A stretch of 7,652 nucleotides of DNA from JADFNO01 sp965369945. Its GTDB lineage: Bacteria > Planctomycetota > Phycisphaerae > Phycisphaerales > SM1A02. How positions within the stretch are numbered: position 1 is the stretch's first letter; every line of letters starts with the position of its first letter. The notes beneath the pieces are model-generated. The model was given only the letters and a program-made list of their open reading frames with translations. It ran no database searches and had not been told where the DNA came from. Of this stretch, positions 1 to 6,334 are shown one piece after another. The position numbers and the translations under genes were made by a program. The stretch lies in assembly GCA_965369945.1 (NCBI GenBank), contig CBDUST010000226.1:1-7652 (forward strand). The letters run 5' to 3'.

Positions 1-1374
1 GATGAAGAGGATGAGGAATCCTCAAAGTTCGACATCCAAGACGCAACCACCGTATATCGCTTCTTTCACAACGGCGGACCAAACACGCCGGGGATGATCC
101 GACCGCGTTACTTAGCCGACAGCCATCGACTGGCGTTCATCACCGAACTTAGTGGCTTCCGCCATCTGCACGTACTCGACCCGACATACGAGCAGCTTGA
201 TCAACTGACGCGCGGGCGATTTGAAGTCTACCCCATCGATATCTCTGAGGATCACCAAAGATTGTTCGCGCACGCAACAAAGGGTGACCCAACGCAGCAA
301 CACATCTTCACGATCGACCTCGAGACCGGCAACATGACGCAGCTTTCCAAAGGTGAGGGTTTCTTTAGCAGCGCTGCAGTCAGCAACGACGGTCAACACA
401 CGTTGGCAAGCTTCGCGGATTTCGGATCGTTGCGCGAGCTGGTTGCGATCGACATCGATGATGATGAACCGATTGCGCTTACCGATTCACATCCCGAGAA
501 AACGCATAAGCTTACCGAGCCGATGCCGGAGTACTTCACGTACAAGAATCGGCACGGCCACGAAATCCACGGCCACATGTTCAAGCCCGACGACTGGACA
601 CCAAACGACAAACGCCCATTGATGATCTACGTTTACGGCGGCCCGTTGGGTACGCGCAAGATGGTGTCGCGCGGGAGTTTTTCCTCGGCCGGCTATTTCT
701 TCGCCTACTACATGGCCAAGAAGCACGGATTCGTCACCTGCACGATCGATCCGCGCGGTGTGTCCGGCTACGGCGGGTTGTTTGAAAAATCCAACTTCGA
801 CAAAGCTGGTAAACCGCAAGTCGAAGACCTTGTGGATGGCGTCAAATGGTTTATTGAAAACCAGGGCGTGGACGAGAAGAAAGTTTCGATGCACGGCTGG
901 AGCTTCGGCGGATTCCAGACGCAGATGTGTCTATACACCGAGCCGGATGTGTTTGCTTGTGGTATCGCAGGCGCAGGTCCGACCGAATGGGCCAACTACA
1001 ACTCGTGGTACACGACGGGAACGATTGGTGAGAAAGAGAACCTCGACAGCAAGAGCACCGAGAACGAGTTGTATTCACTGTTGCCGCTGGCGAAGAATCT
1101 CAAGGCGAAATTGCTGCTTATCCACGGCATGGAAGATTCCAACGTGCTGTATCAAGACACTGTGCGCGTCTATCGCGAACTGCTCAAGGCCGGCAAGGAA
1201 ACACTGGTCGAGCTATTCCTCGATCCAACCGGCGGGCACGGCTTAGGCGGTGATGTCAAGACACTGAACCGTTACCGCAAATACGAAGAGTTTCTGGTGC
1301 GGTGTCTAGGAGAAGGTGAGCCAGCGGAGGAAGAAGAAGATTCGGAAAGTGAGGATGAAGTCGGGGATGAGTGA
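1..1374 (+). CDS. Prolyl oligopeptidase-family (S9, DPP IV-like) serine peptidase, 5' partial
   Basis: This is the C-terminal part of a serine exopeptidase or oligopeptidase. The frame is open from base 1 (457 residues visible), so the start lies upstream; the ATG at 94 is internal. Residues about 1-170 resemble the end of a DPP IV-type beta-propeller (TELSGFRHLHVLD, then RGRFEVYPIDISEDHQ). Residues about 180-435 form the alpha/beta-hydrolase domain, with IYVYGGP near the oxyanion region and IDPRGVSGYGG. The triad is complete: Ser301 in GWSFGG (bases 901-903), Asp379 in HGMEDSNV (1135-1137) and His413 in TGGHG (1237-1239), counted from base 1. Known members of this family release dipeptides from peptide N-termini, usually in the periplasm or outside; export cannot be judged here. 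The protein ends in a roughly 20-residue tail that is mostly Glu and Asp, and the first visible residues (DEEDEESSK) are also acidic. Subfamily S9B is the best guess; an acylaminoacyl-peptidase-like S9C member is the alternative. Confidence 0.93.
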   Translation, partial: DEEDEESSKFDIQDATTVYRFFHNGGPNTPGMIRPRYLADSHRLAFITELSGFRHLHVLDPTYEQLDQLTRGRFEVYPIDISEDHQRLFAHATKGDPTQQHIFTIDLETGNMTQLSKGEGFFSSAAVSNDGQHTLASFADFGSLRELVAIDIDDDEPIALTDSHPEKTHKLTEPMPEYFTYKNRHGHEIHGHMFKPDDWTPNDKRPLMIYVYGGPLGTRKMVSRGSFSSAGYFFAYYMAKKHGFVTCTIDPRGVSGYGGLFEKSNFDKAGKPQVEDLVDGVKWFIENQGVDEKKVSMHGWSFGGFQTQMCLYTEPDVFACGIAGAGPTEWANYNSWYTTGTIGEKENLDSKSTENELYSLLPLAKNLKAKLLLIHGMEDSNVLYQDTVRVYRELLKAGKETLVELFLDPTGGHGLGGDVKTLNRYRKYEEFLVRCLGEGEPAEEEEDSESEDEVGDE

Positions 1375-1397
1375 CTTGCCGCTCACTGCATAGCGAT

Positions 1398-1560
1398 TTA
1401 GCCCCGGGCCCTGCCCGGGGGCAGACTCTGAAGCCCTCTCCCCCTGGGAGAGGGTTGGGTGAGGGTCTTTGTAACGTATAGTCATTGCAGATCACCCTCA
1501 CCCCCAGCCCCTCTCCCAAAGGGAGAGGGGAGTGAGACGCCCGGCAGAGCCGGGGGCTAA
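1398..1560. repeat. Nested palindromic intergenic repeat, copy 1
   Basis: This non-coding 163-bp element begins TTAGCCCC and ends GGGGGCTAA, with imperfect terminal inverted repeats of about 21 bp (1398-1419 against 1540-1560). Inside are two hairpins: 1434-1454, a perfect 9-bp stem with a 3-nt loop, and 1508-1530, a perfect 10-bp stem with an AAA loop. A third pairing, 1457-1466 with 1494-1503, is perfect over 10 bp. The whole unit can therefore also fold as one large cruciform. A second copy lies at 2186-2347; bases 1418-1469 are identical to 2205-2256. It starts 23 bases after the peptidase stop and could act as a transcript end or 3' stabiliser. It lacks a long T-run, so a standard intrinsic terminator is not shown. 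No transposase and no clear target duplication are seen. REP- or MITE-like GAGAGGG palindromes of this style occur in many bacterial genomes. Confidence 0.9.
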
Positions 1561-1583
1561 CGGATGGAATATCCTTCCTTGCC
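1561..1583 (+). promoter_or_regulatory. Leader shared with the TPR gene, copy 1
   Basis: These 23 bases lie between the repeat end (GGCTAA) and the GTG start at 1584. They match the leader at 2348-2370 at 18 of 23 positions, with no gap and the same length. The conserved core is CGGAT-x-GAATATCCT. No Shine-Dalgarno sequence sits at a usable distance; the nearest purine run, GGATGG at 1562-1567, is 16 bases from the GTG. The similarity continues into the coding region. It may be a conserved 5' leader or simply part of a duplicated segment. Confidence 0.55.
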
Positions 1584-2189
1584 GTGAAGCGCCGCCTTAC
1601 CAAGCTCGTTGTCTTCCTCCTCCTCGGCGCGATCGTTAACGTCGCCGTGGCATGGGGGTGCGCGATGTGGTCGCCGACCACACACGAGGCTCGGGTTGCG
1701 GATTCATTCTACCGGGATCTGATGGGGTTCGGCTACACGCTGCGCCGCGCCGTGGTTCAACGCCAATATCGGGAGATTGTGGGGGAAACAGAGAACGGCC
1801 AGCTCATCGTGGAAGGGAACTACAGTCCCCTTCGGACTACGCTCGTTCCAGACACGGTTAGGGCGGGATGGCCCATGCGGAGTTGTCTTGGAAACGCGGA
1901 CCGGTTGAACGAAACACGCCGGTGGGCTACCAGGGTCATCTACCCGTCACTCATCGTGCCTGAGCGGTGGCGACTGCTCAGCGCTCGGCCGCGCTTGCCA
2001 CGGCAACCAATCTGGCCCGGCTTCGCGATCAACACCATCTTCTACGCTGCGATTCTGTGGTTGCCTTTCGCGCCACTCCTGTTACGACGATATGTGCGCG
2101 TTAGGCGCGGTCAATGCATCGAATGTGGCTATGACCTGCGCGGCGGGGACCATGGGGTTTGCCCGGAGTGTGAGGCAAGCACCATCTAG
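1584..2189 (+). CDS. Small membrane protein with C-terminal CGYDL zinc ribbon
   Basis: This 201-residue protein of unknown function matches a type common in planctomycetes. Residues 6-26 form a hydrophobic N-terminal anchor after a basic MKRRLTK start. Residues about 30-145 form a soluble, Arg-rich region with no motif I recognise. Residues about 147-168 form a second membrane segment, followed by basic RRYVRVRRG. The end carries a four-cysteine ribbon: Cys178 and Cys181 (CIECGYDLRG), Cys193 and Cys196 (CPEC). With two membrane spans, the middle loop would face the periplasm and the ribbon the cytoplasm. The GTG start is chosen because it opens directly on the basic n-region and anchor, and because the downstream TPR gene begins the same way (GTG-AAx-CGx-CGx). 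The TAG stop lies within the end of the second palindromic repeat, only five residues after the last Cys, so the C-terminus may have been set by that insertion. I do not assign a role. Confidence 0.8.
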   Translation: MKRRLTKLVVFLLLGAIVNVAVAWGCAMWSPTTHEARVADSFYRDLMGFGYTLRRAVVQRQYREIVGETENGQLIVEGNYSPLRTTLVPDTVRAGWPMRSCLGNADRLNETRRWATRVIYPSLIVPERWRLLSARPRLPRQPIWPGFAINTIFYAAILWLPFAPLLLRRYVRVRRGQCIECGYDLRGGDHGVCPECEASTI

Positions 2190-2347
2190 CCCTGGGATCT
2201 GCCTGGGGCAGACTCTGAAGCCCTCTCCCCCTGGGAGAGGGTTGGGTGAGGGTCTTCGTAACGTAGAATCAGTGCATATCACCCTCACCCCCAACCCCTC
2301 TCCCGGAAGGAGAGGGGAGTAAGATCCCCGGCACGGCCGAGGGCTAA
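2186..2347. repeat. Nested palindromic intergenic repeat, copy 2
   Basis: This is the second copy of the element at 1398-1560, 162 bp long and in the same orientation, 788 bp away start to start. The inner hairpins are conserved: 2221-2241 is a perfect 9-bp stem with a CCT loop, and 2295-2317 is a 9-bp stem with a 5-nt loop. Compared with copy 1, the AAA loop has changed to CGGAA while the stem still pairs. The ends (CTAGCCCTGGG... and ...GAGGGCTAA) form an imperfect inverted repeat. Bases 2187-2189 of its left end serve as the TAG stop of the zinc-ribbon gene. It separates that gene from the TPR gene and may end or insulate the transcript. No open frame inside it is credible. Confidence 0.9.
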
Positions 2348-2370
2348 CGGATCGAATATCCTATGTCGCC
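2348..2370 (+). promoter_or_regulatory. Leader shared with the zinc-ribbon gene, copy 2
   Basis: This 23-base spacer lies between the second palindrome and the GTG start at 2371. It is ungapped against 1561-1583 with 18 of 23 identical, including GAATATCCT and GCC-GTG-AA. It has no Shine-Dalgarno sequence. An ATG at 2363 opens only a three-codon frame (ATG TCG CCG TGA) whose stop overlaps the real start; copy 1 has no equivalent ATG, so this is probably chance. Confidence 0.5.
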
Positions 2371-3828
2371 GTGAATCGTCGTCTGTTCAACTTCGGTGTG
2401 GTTGCATCGCTTCTTGTGCTCGTAGTCGGAGCCGTAGTGGTCACCGTTCTTCGACAGAAAGCTGACGACGATTCCCCGCCGAGAGAAGTCACGCCCAACA
2501 TCAGCGTTCCGCTGCCCATTGACCTCGCGCTACTCGCAGAAGCGCTGCGCCCCATTGTTCGCGATGCTGCTGCGCGGTGTGAGGTGAATCTTGACGATCC
2601 CGAGCCGTTCGCCGAGCTTGGTCGAATCTATCATGGCAACGGCGAGTCGATCCTTGCGAAACGTTCCTACGAGATCGCACTTTGGCTGGGCGCCGACGAT
2701 GCACAGACCCCCTACTACCTGGGACTTCTCTTACAAGACCTTGGCCAGACCGATCAATCTATCGAGCGATTCCGCAGCTCGATTGCGATCGACGCGACGT
2801 ATGCTCCGAACCACTACAACCTCGGGCTCGCCCTTCTTGACGCAGCTCGCACAGATGAAGCGCTGACCGCTTTCAATCAAGCTGTCGCGCTCGATCCTAA
2901 CGATGCGCTGTTTCATACGGGGCTCGCCATGGCGCTGCGTCAAGCGGGGCGTCTTGATGAAGCTGCAACTTCCCTGCGCACGGCGCTGGGCATCAATCCA
3001 CAACTTGCCTCGGCCCACCAATTGTTGGGGCTCTCGCTTCAGGCGATGGACGAGACCGAAGCGGCGCAGCAGCATTTGGATCAGGTACGCCGATATTCGA
3101 CGCAAGTCGTAAGTGATCCCTGGCTCGGCCAGGTGCAGCAATATGCGGCGTCGCTTCACGTCGTGCTCCGTCAAGCGCAGGCGTATCTGGCTGCGGGTCG
3201 CGTTCAAAGCGCTGTAACGCTGCTGACCAAGGCGGTTGGCGATTATCCCGAAAGAGCGGCTGTGCATCGACTTCTTGGGCGGGCCTATCAACAGGCGGGT
3301 CAATCACAGCAAGCGGTCGATGCTTACCTGCGAGCTGCTCGACTGGAACCGCACGATGCCGAAACACACGCGCAGTTGGCGATGATTCTTCTGAACCATA
3401 ACAACCTGGCCGAGGCGGATCGCGAGATGCAACGTGCGCTCCAGGCCGATCCACTGAACGCTGGGGCGCTGGTCATCAAAGGCGCGTTGACGTTGCGGCG
3501 CGGTCAGCCGATCGAAGCGATCGAGATTCTAGAGTCGGTGATCCAGCGGCGCAGTGATCTGGTTGCAGCCCATATTTGTTTGGGTCAGGCCAGAGAGAGC
3601 CTGGGACAGTTCGACCGAGCGGCCGGTGCTTTCCAACGAGCGGCAGCGTTGCAGCCGAGTCTCGAACTTGCCCACCGAAGGCTCGGCGTCATCTATCGAC
3701 AACTCGGGCGTTTTGCAGATTCCAAGCATGAACTCGAAACAGCGCTTCAACTTGATCCAACGATCCAAGAGACCCGACAGGAACTGGAATCGCTGCGAAT
3801 TGAATGGGAAGCAGCGGACGATCAATGA
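2371..3828 (+). CDS. Membrane-anchored tetratricopeptide repeat (TPR) protein
   Basis: This 485-residue TPR protein is a probable periplasmic scaffold held by one N-terminal membrane helix (residues 8-28, after MNRRLFN). A short linker rich in Asp and Pro follows. About ten or eleven TPR units cover residues 77-463. Clear ones are near 113-145 (YYLGLLLQDLGQTDQSIERF), 146-178 (HYNLGLALLDAARTDEAL), 180-211, 296-328, 329-362, 397-430 and 431-463. They show the usual small and aromatic positions and end in the LDP or LEP turn. The stretch about 230-262 is a degenerate unit or spacer. TPR arrays bind partner proteins; no enzymatic residues are expected. The GTG start is preferred because it opens on the anchor and matches the start context of the gene upstream. 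The stop overlaps the CRTAC1-type gene by ATGA, so the downstream product is the obvious partner candidate. TPR-CRTAC1 neighbours are common in planctomycetes and acidobacteria. Confidence 0.9.
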   Translation: MNRRLFNFGVVASLLVLVVGAVVVTVLRQKADDDSPPREVTPNISVPLPIDLALLAEALRPIVRDAAARCEVNLDDPEPFAELGRIYHGNGESILAKRSYEIALWLGADDAQTPYYLGLLLQDLGQTDQSIERFRSSIAIDATYAPNHYNLGLALLDAARTDEALTAFNQAVALDPNDALFHTGLAMALRQAGRLDEAATSLRTALGINPQLASAHQLLGLSLQAMDETEAAQQHLDQVRRYSTQVVSDPWLGQVQQYAASLHVVLRQAQAYLAAGRVQSAVTLLTKAVGDYPERAAVHRLLGRAYQQAGQSQQAVDAYLRAARLEPHDAETHAQLAMILLNHNNLAEADREMQRALQADPLNAGALVIKGALTLRRGQPIEAIEILESVIQRRSDLVAAHICLGQARESLGQFDRAAGAFQRAAALQPSLELAHRRLGVIYRQLGRFADSKHELETALQLDPTIQETRQELESLRIEWEAADDQ

Positions 3829-5552
3829 TGAACTCGCGCTTCGGACGAATCTCTTTGGGTGTCTTGGGCTGCACGAGTTGCGGATTGGTTTTTCTATCTT
3901 GTGAGGAACAACAAGCCTCACCGTCGCCGTCAGGTTCATTGAACTCAGTTGCGCCGGCACCCGCGATTTTCACCGACGTCTCGGCGAGCGGTGGTTTATC
4001 GTTCGTCCATGAATCTGGCGCCGCTGGCGAATTCCTCTTGCCTGAAATCATGGGCGGCGGCGCGGGATTCCTCGATTACGATGGCGACGGCCTACTTGAT
4101 ATCTATCTCGTGCAAGGCGGGCATATGAGCGCGCCGGATGATCAACTGACGAATCGCCTTTACCACAACAACGGCGATGGCACGTTCACTGATGTCACAA
4201 CGCTCGCCAAAGTAGGTGACGCCGGCTACGGCATGGGCTGCGCGGCGGGCGATTACGACAACGATGGCGATATCGATTTATACATCACCAACCTCGGGGC
4301 GAATGTGCTCTACCAAAATAACGGTGATGGCACGTTTACCGATGCGACCGATCTGCTCGGCGTCGATGCTCCAAGCTGGTCAACTAGCGCTGCCTTCGTC
4401 GATTACGATGCGGACGGCGACCTTGATCTGTTCGTCGCAAATTACGTGAATTGGATTCAAGCGCCTGCGTTCACCGAACGGCTGTGCTTTGCGATCAGCG
4501 GTGCACGCGATTACTGCTCCCCGCAAGCCTACGCAGCGCCATCGTCTGATCGGTTGTATCGAAACCGGCTGGAAACCGGCGAGGCGCGATTTGAAGACGT
4601 CAGCGACACGGCGGGTATTCGCGCCAAACCTGGAACGGGACTCGGCGTCGTCTGCACTGATCTCAACGGCGACGGTTCCGTTGATATTTACGTCGCCAAC
4701 GATCAGATGCCGAGCTTCGCGTGGATCAACGACGGGCAGGGGCATTTCAGTGAACAGGCGATTGCATTGGGCATCGCGGTGGATCAGATCGGCAAGTCAC
4801 AGGCGGGCATGGGCGTCGCCTCAGCGGATATTGATGATGATGGCGACTTCGACTTGTGGAAAGTGCATCTGAACCGCGAGTCACACATCTTGTACCTCAA
4901 CGAGGGGCACTTCTTCGATGATGTGACGATGCGTTGGGGTCTGGCGGCGCCGACACGCCGTTACACGGGATTTGGAACGGCGCTGTTTGATTACGACCTG
5001 GACGGCCTACTTGATGTATTTGTCGCAAACGGCCGCGTGCAGTACGTGACCGGTTCGAATGCAGTTGATGATGTTTACGCTGAACCGAATCAGTTGCTGC
5101 GGCAGGTAAAGCCGGGACGATTCGAAGTTGTCACCGACGTCGCTGGACCGGCGATGCAGCGTGTCTGGAACTCACGCGGGGCGGCATTCGGCGACTACGA
5201 TAACGATGGCGACGTCGACATCTTGATCGTCAATCGCGATAGACCTGCACAACTCCTGCGCAATGACGCGAAGCGGCAAGGCGGATTCCTCGTGATTCGT
5301 TTGATCGATCGCAATGGGCGTGATGCCTACGGCACACGTGTGACGTGCATCATCGGCCAGACGGTTCGATCGTTTGAGGTGCGCGCCGCTTATAGCTACT
5401 GCGCGACGAATGATCCGCGAATTCATGTAGGGCTGGGAGCGGCGACGACGGTTGATCGAGTCGAAGTCCGCTGGCCTGATGGTTCGACTGATTCGTTCGG
5501 GCCGTTCCACGCGAACGCGATCGTCGAGATTCAGCAGGTCTCGCCGGGATGA
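3825..5552 (+). CDS. CRTAC1-type FG-GAP/VCBS repeat lipoprotein with ASPIC/UnbV domain
   Basis: This secreted calcium-binding beta-propeller protein has 575 residues. The N-terminus has a basic MMNSRFGR region and a hydrophobic stretch, then Cys residues in VLGC and FLSC, either of which could be the lipidated Cys; the lipobox is not ideal. Seven DxDxDG-type calcium loops follow near residues 84, 143, 193, 279, 335, 389 and 457 (e.g. DYDNDGDID, DLNGDGSVD). Several are followed by LYxNNGDGTFTDVT-like strands. A family-typical pair, Cys221 and Cys231 (RDYCSP), sits in a loop and may form a disulfide. Residues about 487-570 match the ASPIC/UnbV domain (TNDPRIHVGLG, VEVRWPDGSTDSF). Known relatives are extracellular or surface-exposed; no catalysis is established. 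The start at 3825 is chosen because ATGA overlaps the TPR stop, giving likely translational coupling. An in-frame ATG at 3804 would add seven polar residues, and 3828 is a further alternative. Confidence 0.9.
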   Translation: MMNSRFGRISLGVLGCTSCGLVFLSCEEQQASPSPSGSLNSVAPAPAIFTDVSASGGLSFVHESGAAGEFLLPEIMGGGAGFLDYDGDGLLDIYLVQGGHMSAPDDQLTNRLYHNNGDGTFTDVTTLAKVGDAGYGMGCAAGDYDNDGDIDLYITNLGANVLYQNNGDGTFTDATDLLGVDAPSWSTSAAFVDYDADGDLDLFVANYVNWIQAPAFTERLCFAISGARDYCSPQAYAAPSSDRLYRNRLETGEARFEDVSDTAGIRAKPGTGLGVVCTDLNGDGSVDIYVANDQMPSFAWINDGQGHFSEQAIALGIAVDQIGKSQAGMGVASADIDDDGDFDLWKVHLNRESHILYLNEGHFFDDVTMRWGLAAPTRRYTGFGTALFDYDLDGLLDVFVANGRVQYVTGSNAVDDVYAEPNQLLRQVKPGRFEVVTDVAGPAMQRVWNSRGAAFGDYDNDGDVDILIVNRDRPAQLLRNDAKRQGGFLVIRLIDRNGRDAYGTRVTCIIGQTVRSFEVRAAYSYCATNDPRIHVGLGAATTVDRVEVRWPDGSTDSFGPFHANAIVEIQQVSPG

Positions 5553-5571
5553 GCGGCGTTGCCTCACCAGC

Positions 5572-6063
5572 TCACGGCCAGGCTACAACCACCTCTGCTT
5601 CGTTATTCAGTATCTCGATCCGACCGCCGGTGCGGTTACCATCATCGCCTTCCAGCAGCAAACCGTAGCCTTGTTCGTGGAGGATTCTCATGACCGCATG
5701 GCTGGCGTCGTCACTCGCGAGTGTGAACAGCACGGTCCCTTCGGGTTTACGGGGGTCTTTTCCGTTGAAGGTCGCCACTGAGCCGGCGCCGAATTCATCG
5801 GTTGTCAGGAACGCTGCGGAATAGCCCTGGTCGTTGAAGATCCACACACCGCCGTTGTTGACGGCATGGCCCATCTTCGCTGCGACACGACCGTTGTCGC
5901 CGATGACTTCAAAGCTGTGAGCACGAACGACCTGCGGCACAGCCTCTCGCTGCGTCACCAAGAAGATCACCGCCCCCGCCCCGATCATCAGCAGCACGAT
6001 ACTCACCCATCGCATACGGCGGACCTGGATTTCAAGATGTCTCAGGCGATCTTCAGTAGTCAT
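5572..6063 (-). CDS. Single-pass membrane protein with short beta-type repeats
   Basis: This 163-residue protein has no function I can name. It begins with a charged, possibly coiled-coil stretch (MTTEDRLRHLEIQVRRMR), followed by a membrane helix at about residues 19-37 and then an exported region. That region looks like about five strand-turn-strand units of 18-25 residues: near 49-65 (SFEVIGDNGRVAAKMG), 71-87 (GVWIFNDQGYSAAFLT), 94-117, 122-141 (AVMRILHEQGYGLLLEGD) and 146-162 (GGRIEILNNEAEVVVAW). The pattern F-E-V-x-x-x-x-G-x-V recalls a family of bacterial proteins with repeated 'phi-x-V-x-D-x-x-G-K-x-R-A' hairpins. The start is firm because AAAGGAG lies six bases before the ATG. The gene converges on the CRTAC1-type gene, with 19 bases between stops and no obvious shared terminator. 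It is divergent from the tRNA gene and probably monocistronic within this window. Confidence 0.82.
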   Translation of the reverse strand: MTTEDRLRHLEIQVRRMRWVSIVLLMIGAGAVIFLVTQREAVPQVVRAHSFEVIGDNGRVAAKMGHAVNNGGVWIFNDQGYSAAFLTTDEFGAGSVATFNGKDPRKPEGTVLFTLASDDASHAVMRILHEQGYGLLLEGDDGNRTGGRIEILNNEAEVVVAWP

Positions 6064-6069
6064 ATTTCG

Positions 6070-6076
6070 CTCCTTT
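6070..6076 (-). promoter_or_regulatory. Shine-Dalgarno site of the beta-repeat membrane protein
   Basis: Read on the minus strand this is AAAGGAG, six bases before the ATG at 6063-6061. It fixes the start of that gene. It contrasts with the two GTG-started genes at 1584 and 2371, which have no such site. Confidence 0.75.
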
Positions 6077-6178
6077 GACCGATCAATGGAATCGTCAAAT
6101 TAGGCCTCCGTCGTGAATCTGAAGTCCTATTCGAGGCAGGAGACGTCGATCGCCAGATGGATAAGATACGGATCGCCA

Positions 6179-6252
6179 GCCCCGATAGCTCAGCTGGATA
6201 GAGCGGCGGTCTTCTAAACCGCAGGTCGCAGGTTCGAGTCCTGCTCGGGGTG
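6179..6252 (+). tRNA. tRNA-Arg (anticodon TCT)
   Basis: This is a 74-nt gene with a full cloverleaf. The acceptor stem GCCCCGA pairs with TCGGGGT (seven pairs, a G-U at the end). The D arm is AGCTCAGCTGGATAGAGC. The anticodon stem GCGGT/ACCGC encloses the loop CTTCTAA, with anticodon TCT at 6213-6215, which reads AGA and possibly AGG. The T arm is GCAGG-TTCGAGT-CCTGC. The discriminator base is G. CCA is not encoded (TGTTTGG follows the stem), so the 3' end must be added by the CCA enzyme. The D and T arms closely match known bacterial tRNA-Arg(TCT). Confidence 0.96.
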
Positions 6253-6278
6253 TTTGGCATCACGTTCTCCCGTTTAGC

Positions 6279-6305
6279 CCAGGCGGCCACGCCGGTCTTT
6301 CTCTT
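6279..6305 (+). terminator. Weak candidate terminator after tRNA-Arg
   Basis: CC-A-GGCG, loop GCCA, CGCC-GG forms a six-pair GC stem with one bulged A. It is followed by a pyrimidine tract with scattered T (TCTTTCTCTT). It could end the tRNA transcript before the sulfatase. The stem is short and the T-run is interrupted, so this is a weak call. Confidence 0.3.
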
Positions 6306-6319
6306 CCGGGCTTGGAGTT

Positions 6320-6324
6320 AGGAG
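6320..6324 (+). promoter_or_regulatory. Shine-Dalgarno site of the sulfatase
   Basis: AGGAG lies ten bases before the ATG at 6335, slightly longer than the usual spacing. No other in-frame start lies between it and the sulfatase motif region, so it supports the chosen start. Confidence 0.55.
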
Positions 6325-6334
6325 TACCCTCAAG

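Noticed and set aside
1256..1681. Minus-strand open frame across the first palindrome
   Set aside because: Its peptide includes low-complexity runs such as LPLGEGLGVRV, the known type of false product from GAGAGGG palindromes, and it crosses two real genes.
2082..2322. Open frames on both strands across the second palindrome
   Set aside because: They are the same repeat-derived peptides (NPSPGRRGE-like) with no start signals, and they overlap the zinc-ribbon gene.
1398..2347. CRISPR array
   Set aside because: There are only two copies, each over 160 bp, separated by a gene, with no short spacers and no cas genes.
2731..3303. Long antisense open frame inside the TPR gene (190 codons)
   Set aside because: It is opposite a clear TPR coding frame, has no recognisable domain, and is probably a shadow of GC-rich coding bias.
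3804..3824. Upstream ATG start for the CRTAC1-type gene
   Set aside because: It would add seven polar residues before the signal peptide and lose the ATGA junction; 3825 is more likely, though not proven.
4380..4745. Antisense open frame inside the CRTAC1-type gene
   Set aside because: It is the mirror of the propeller repeats; no start signal or domain is visible.
5553..5571. Bidirectional terminator between the convergent genes
   Set aside because: The 19-base gap and its edges show no stable stem with flanking T or A runs.
6162..6167. TAAGAT as a -10 box for tRNA-Arg
   Set aside because: It is correctly placed about 11 bases before the gene, but no fitting -35 box is present at 16-18 bases, so I do not call a promoter.
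6179..6334. Integration site of a genomic island at the tRNA
   Set aside because: No second copy of the tRNA 3' end and no integrase gene are in the window.
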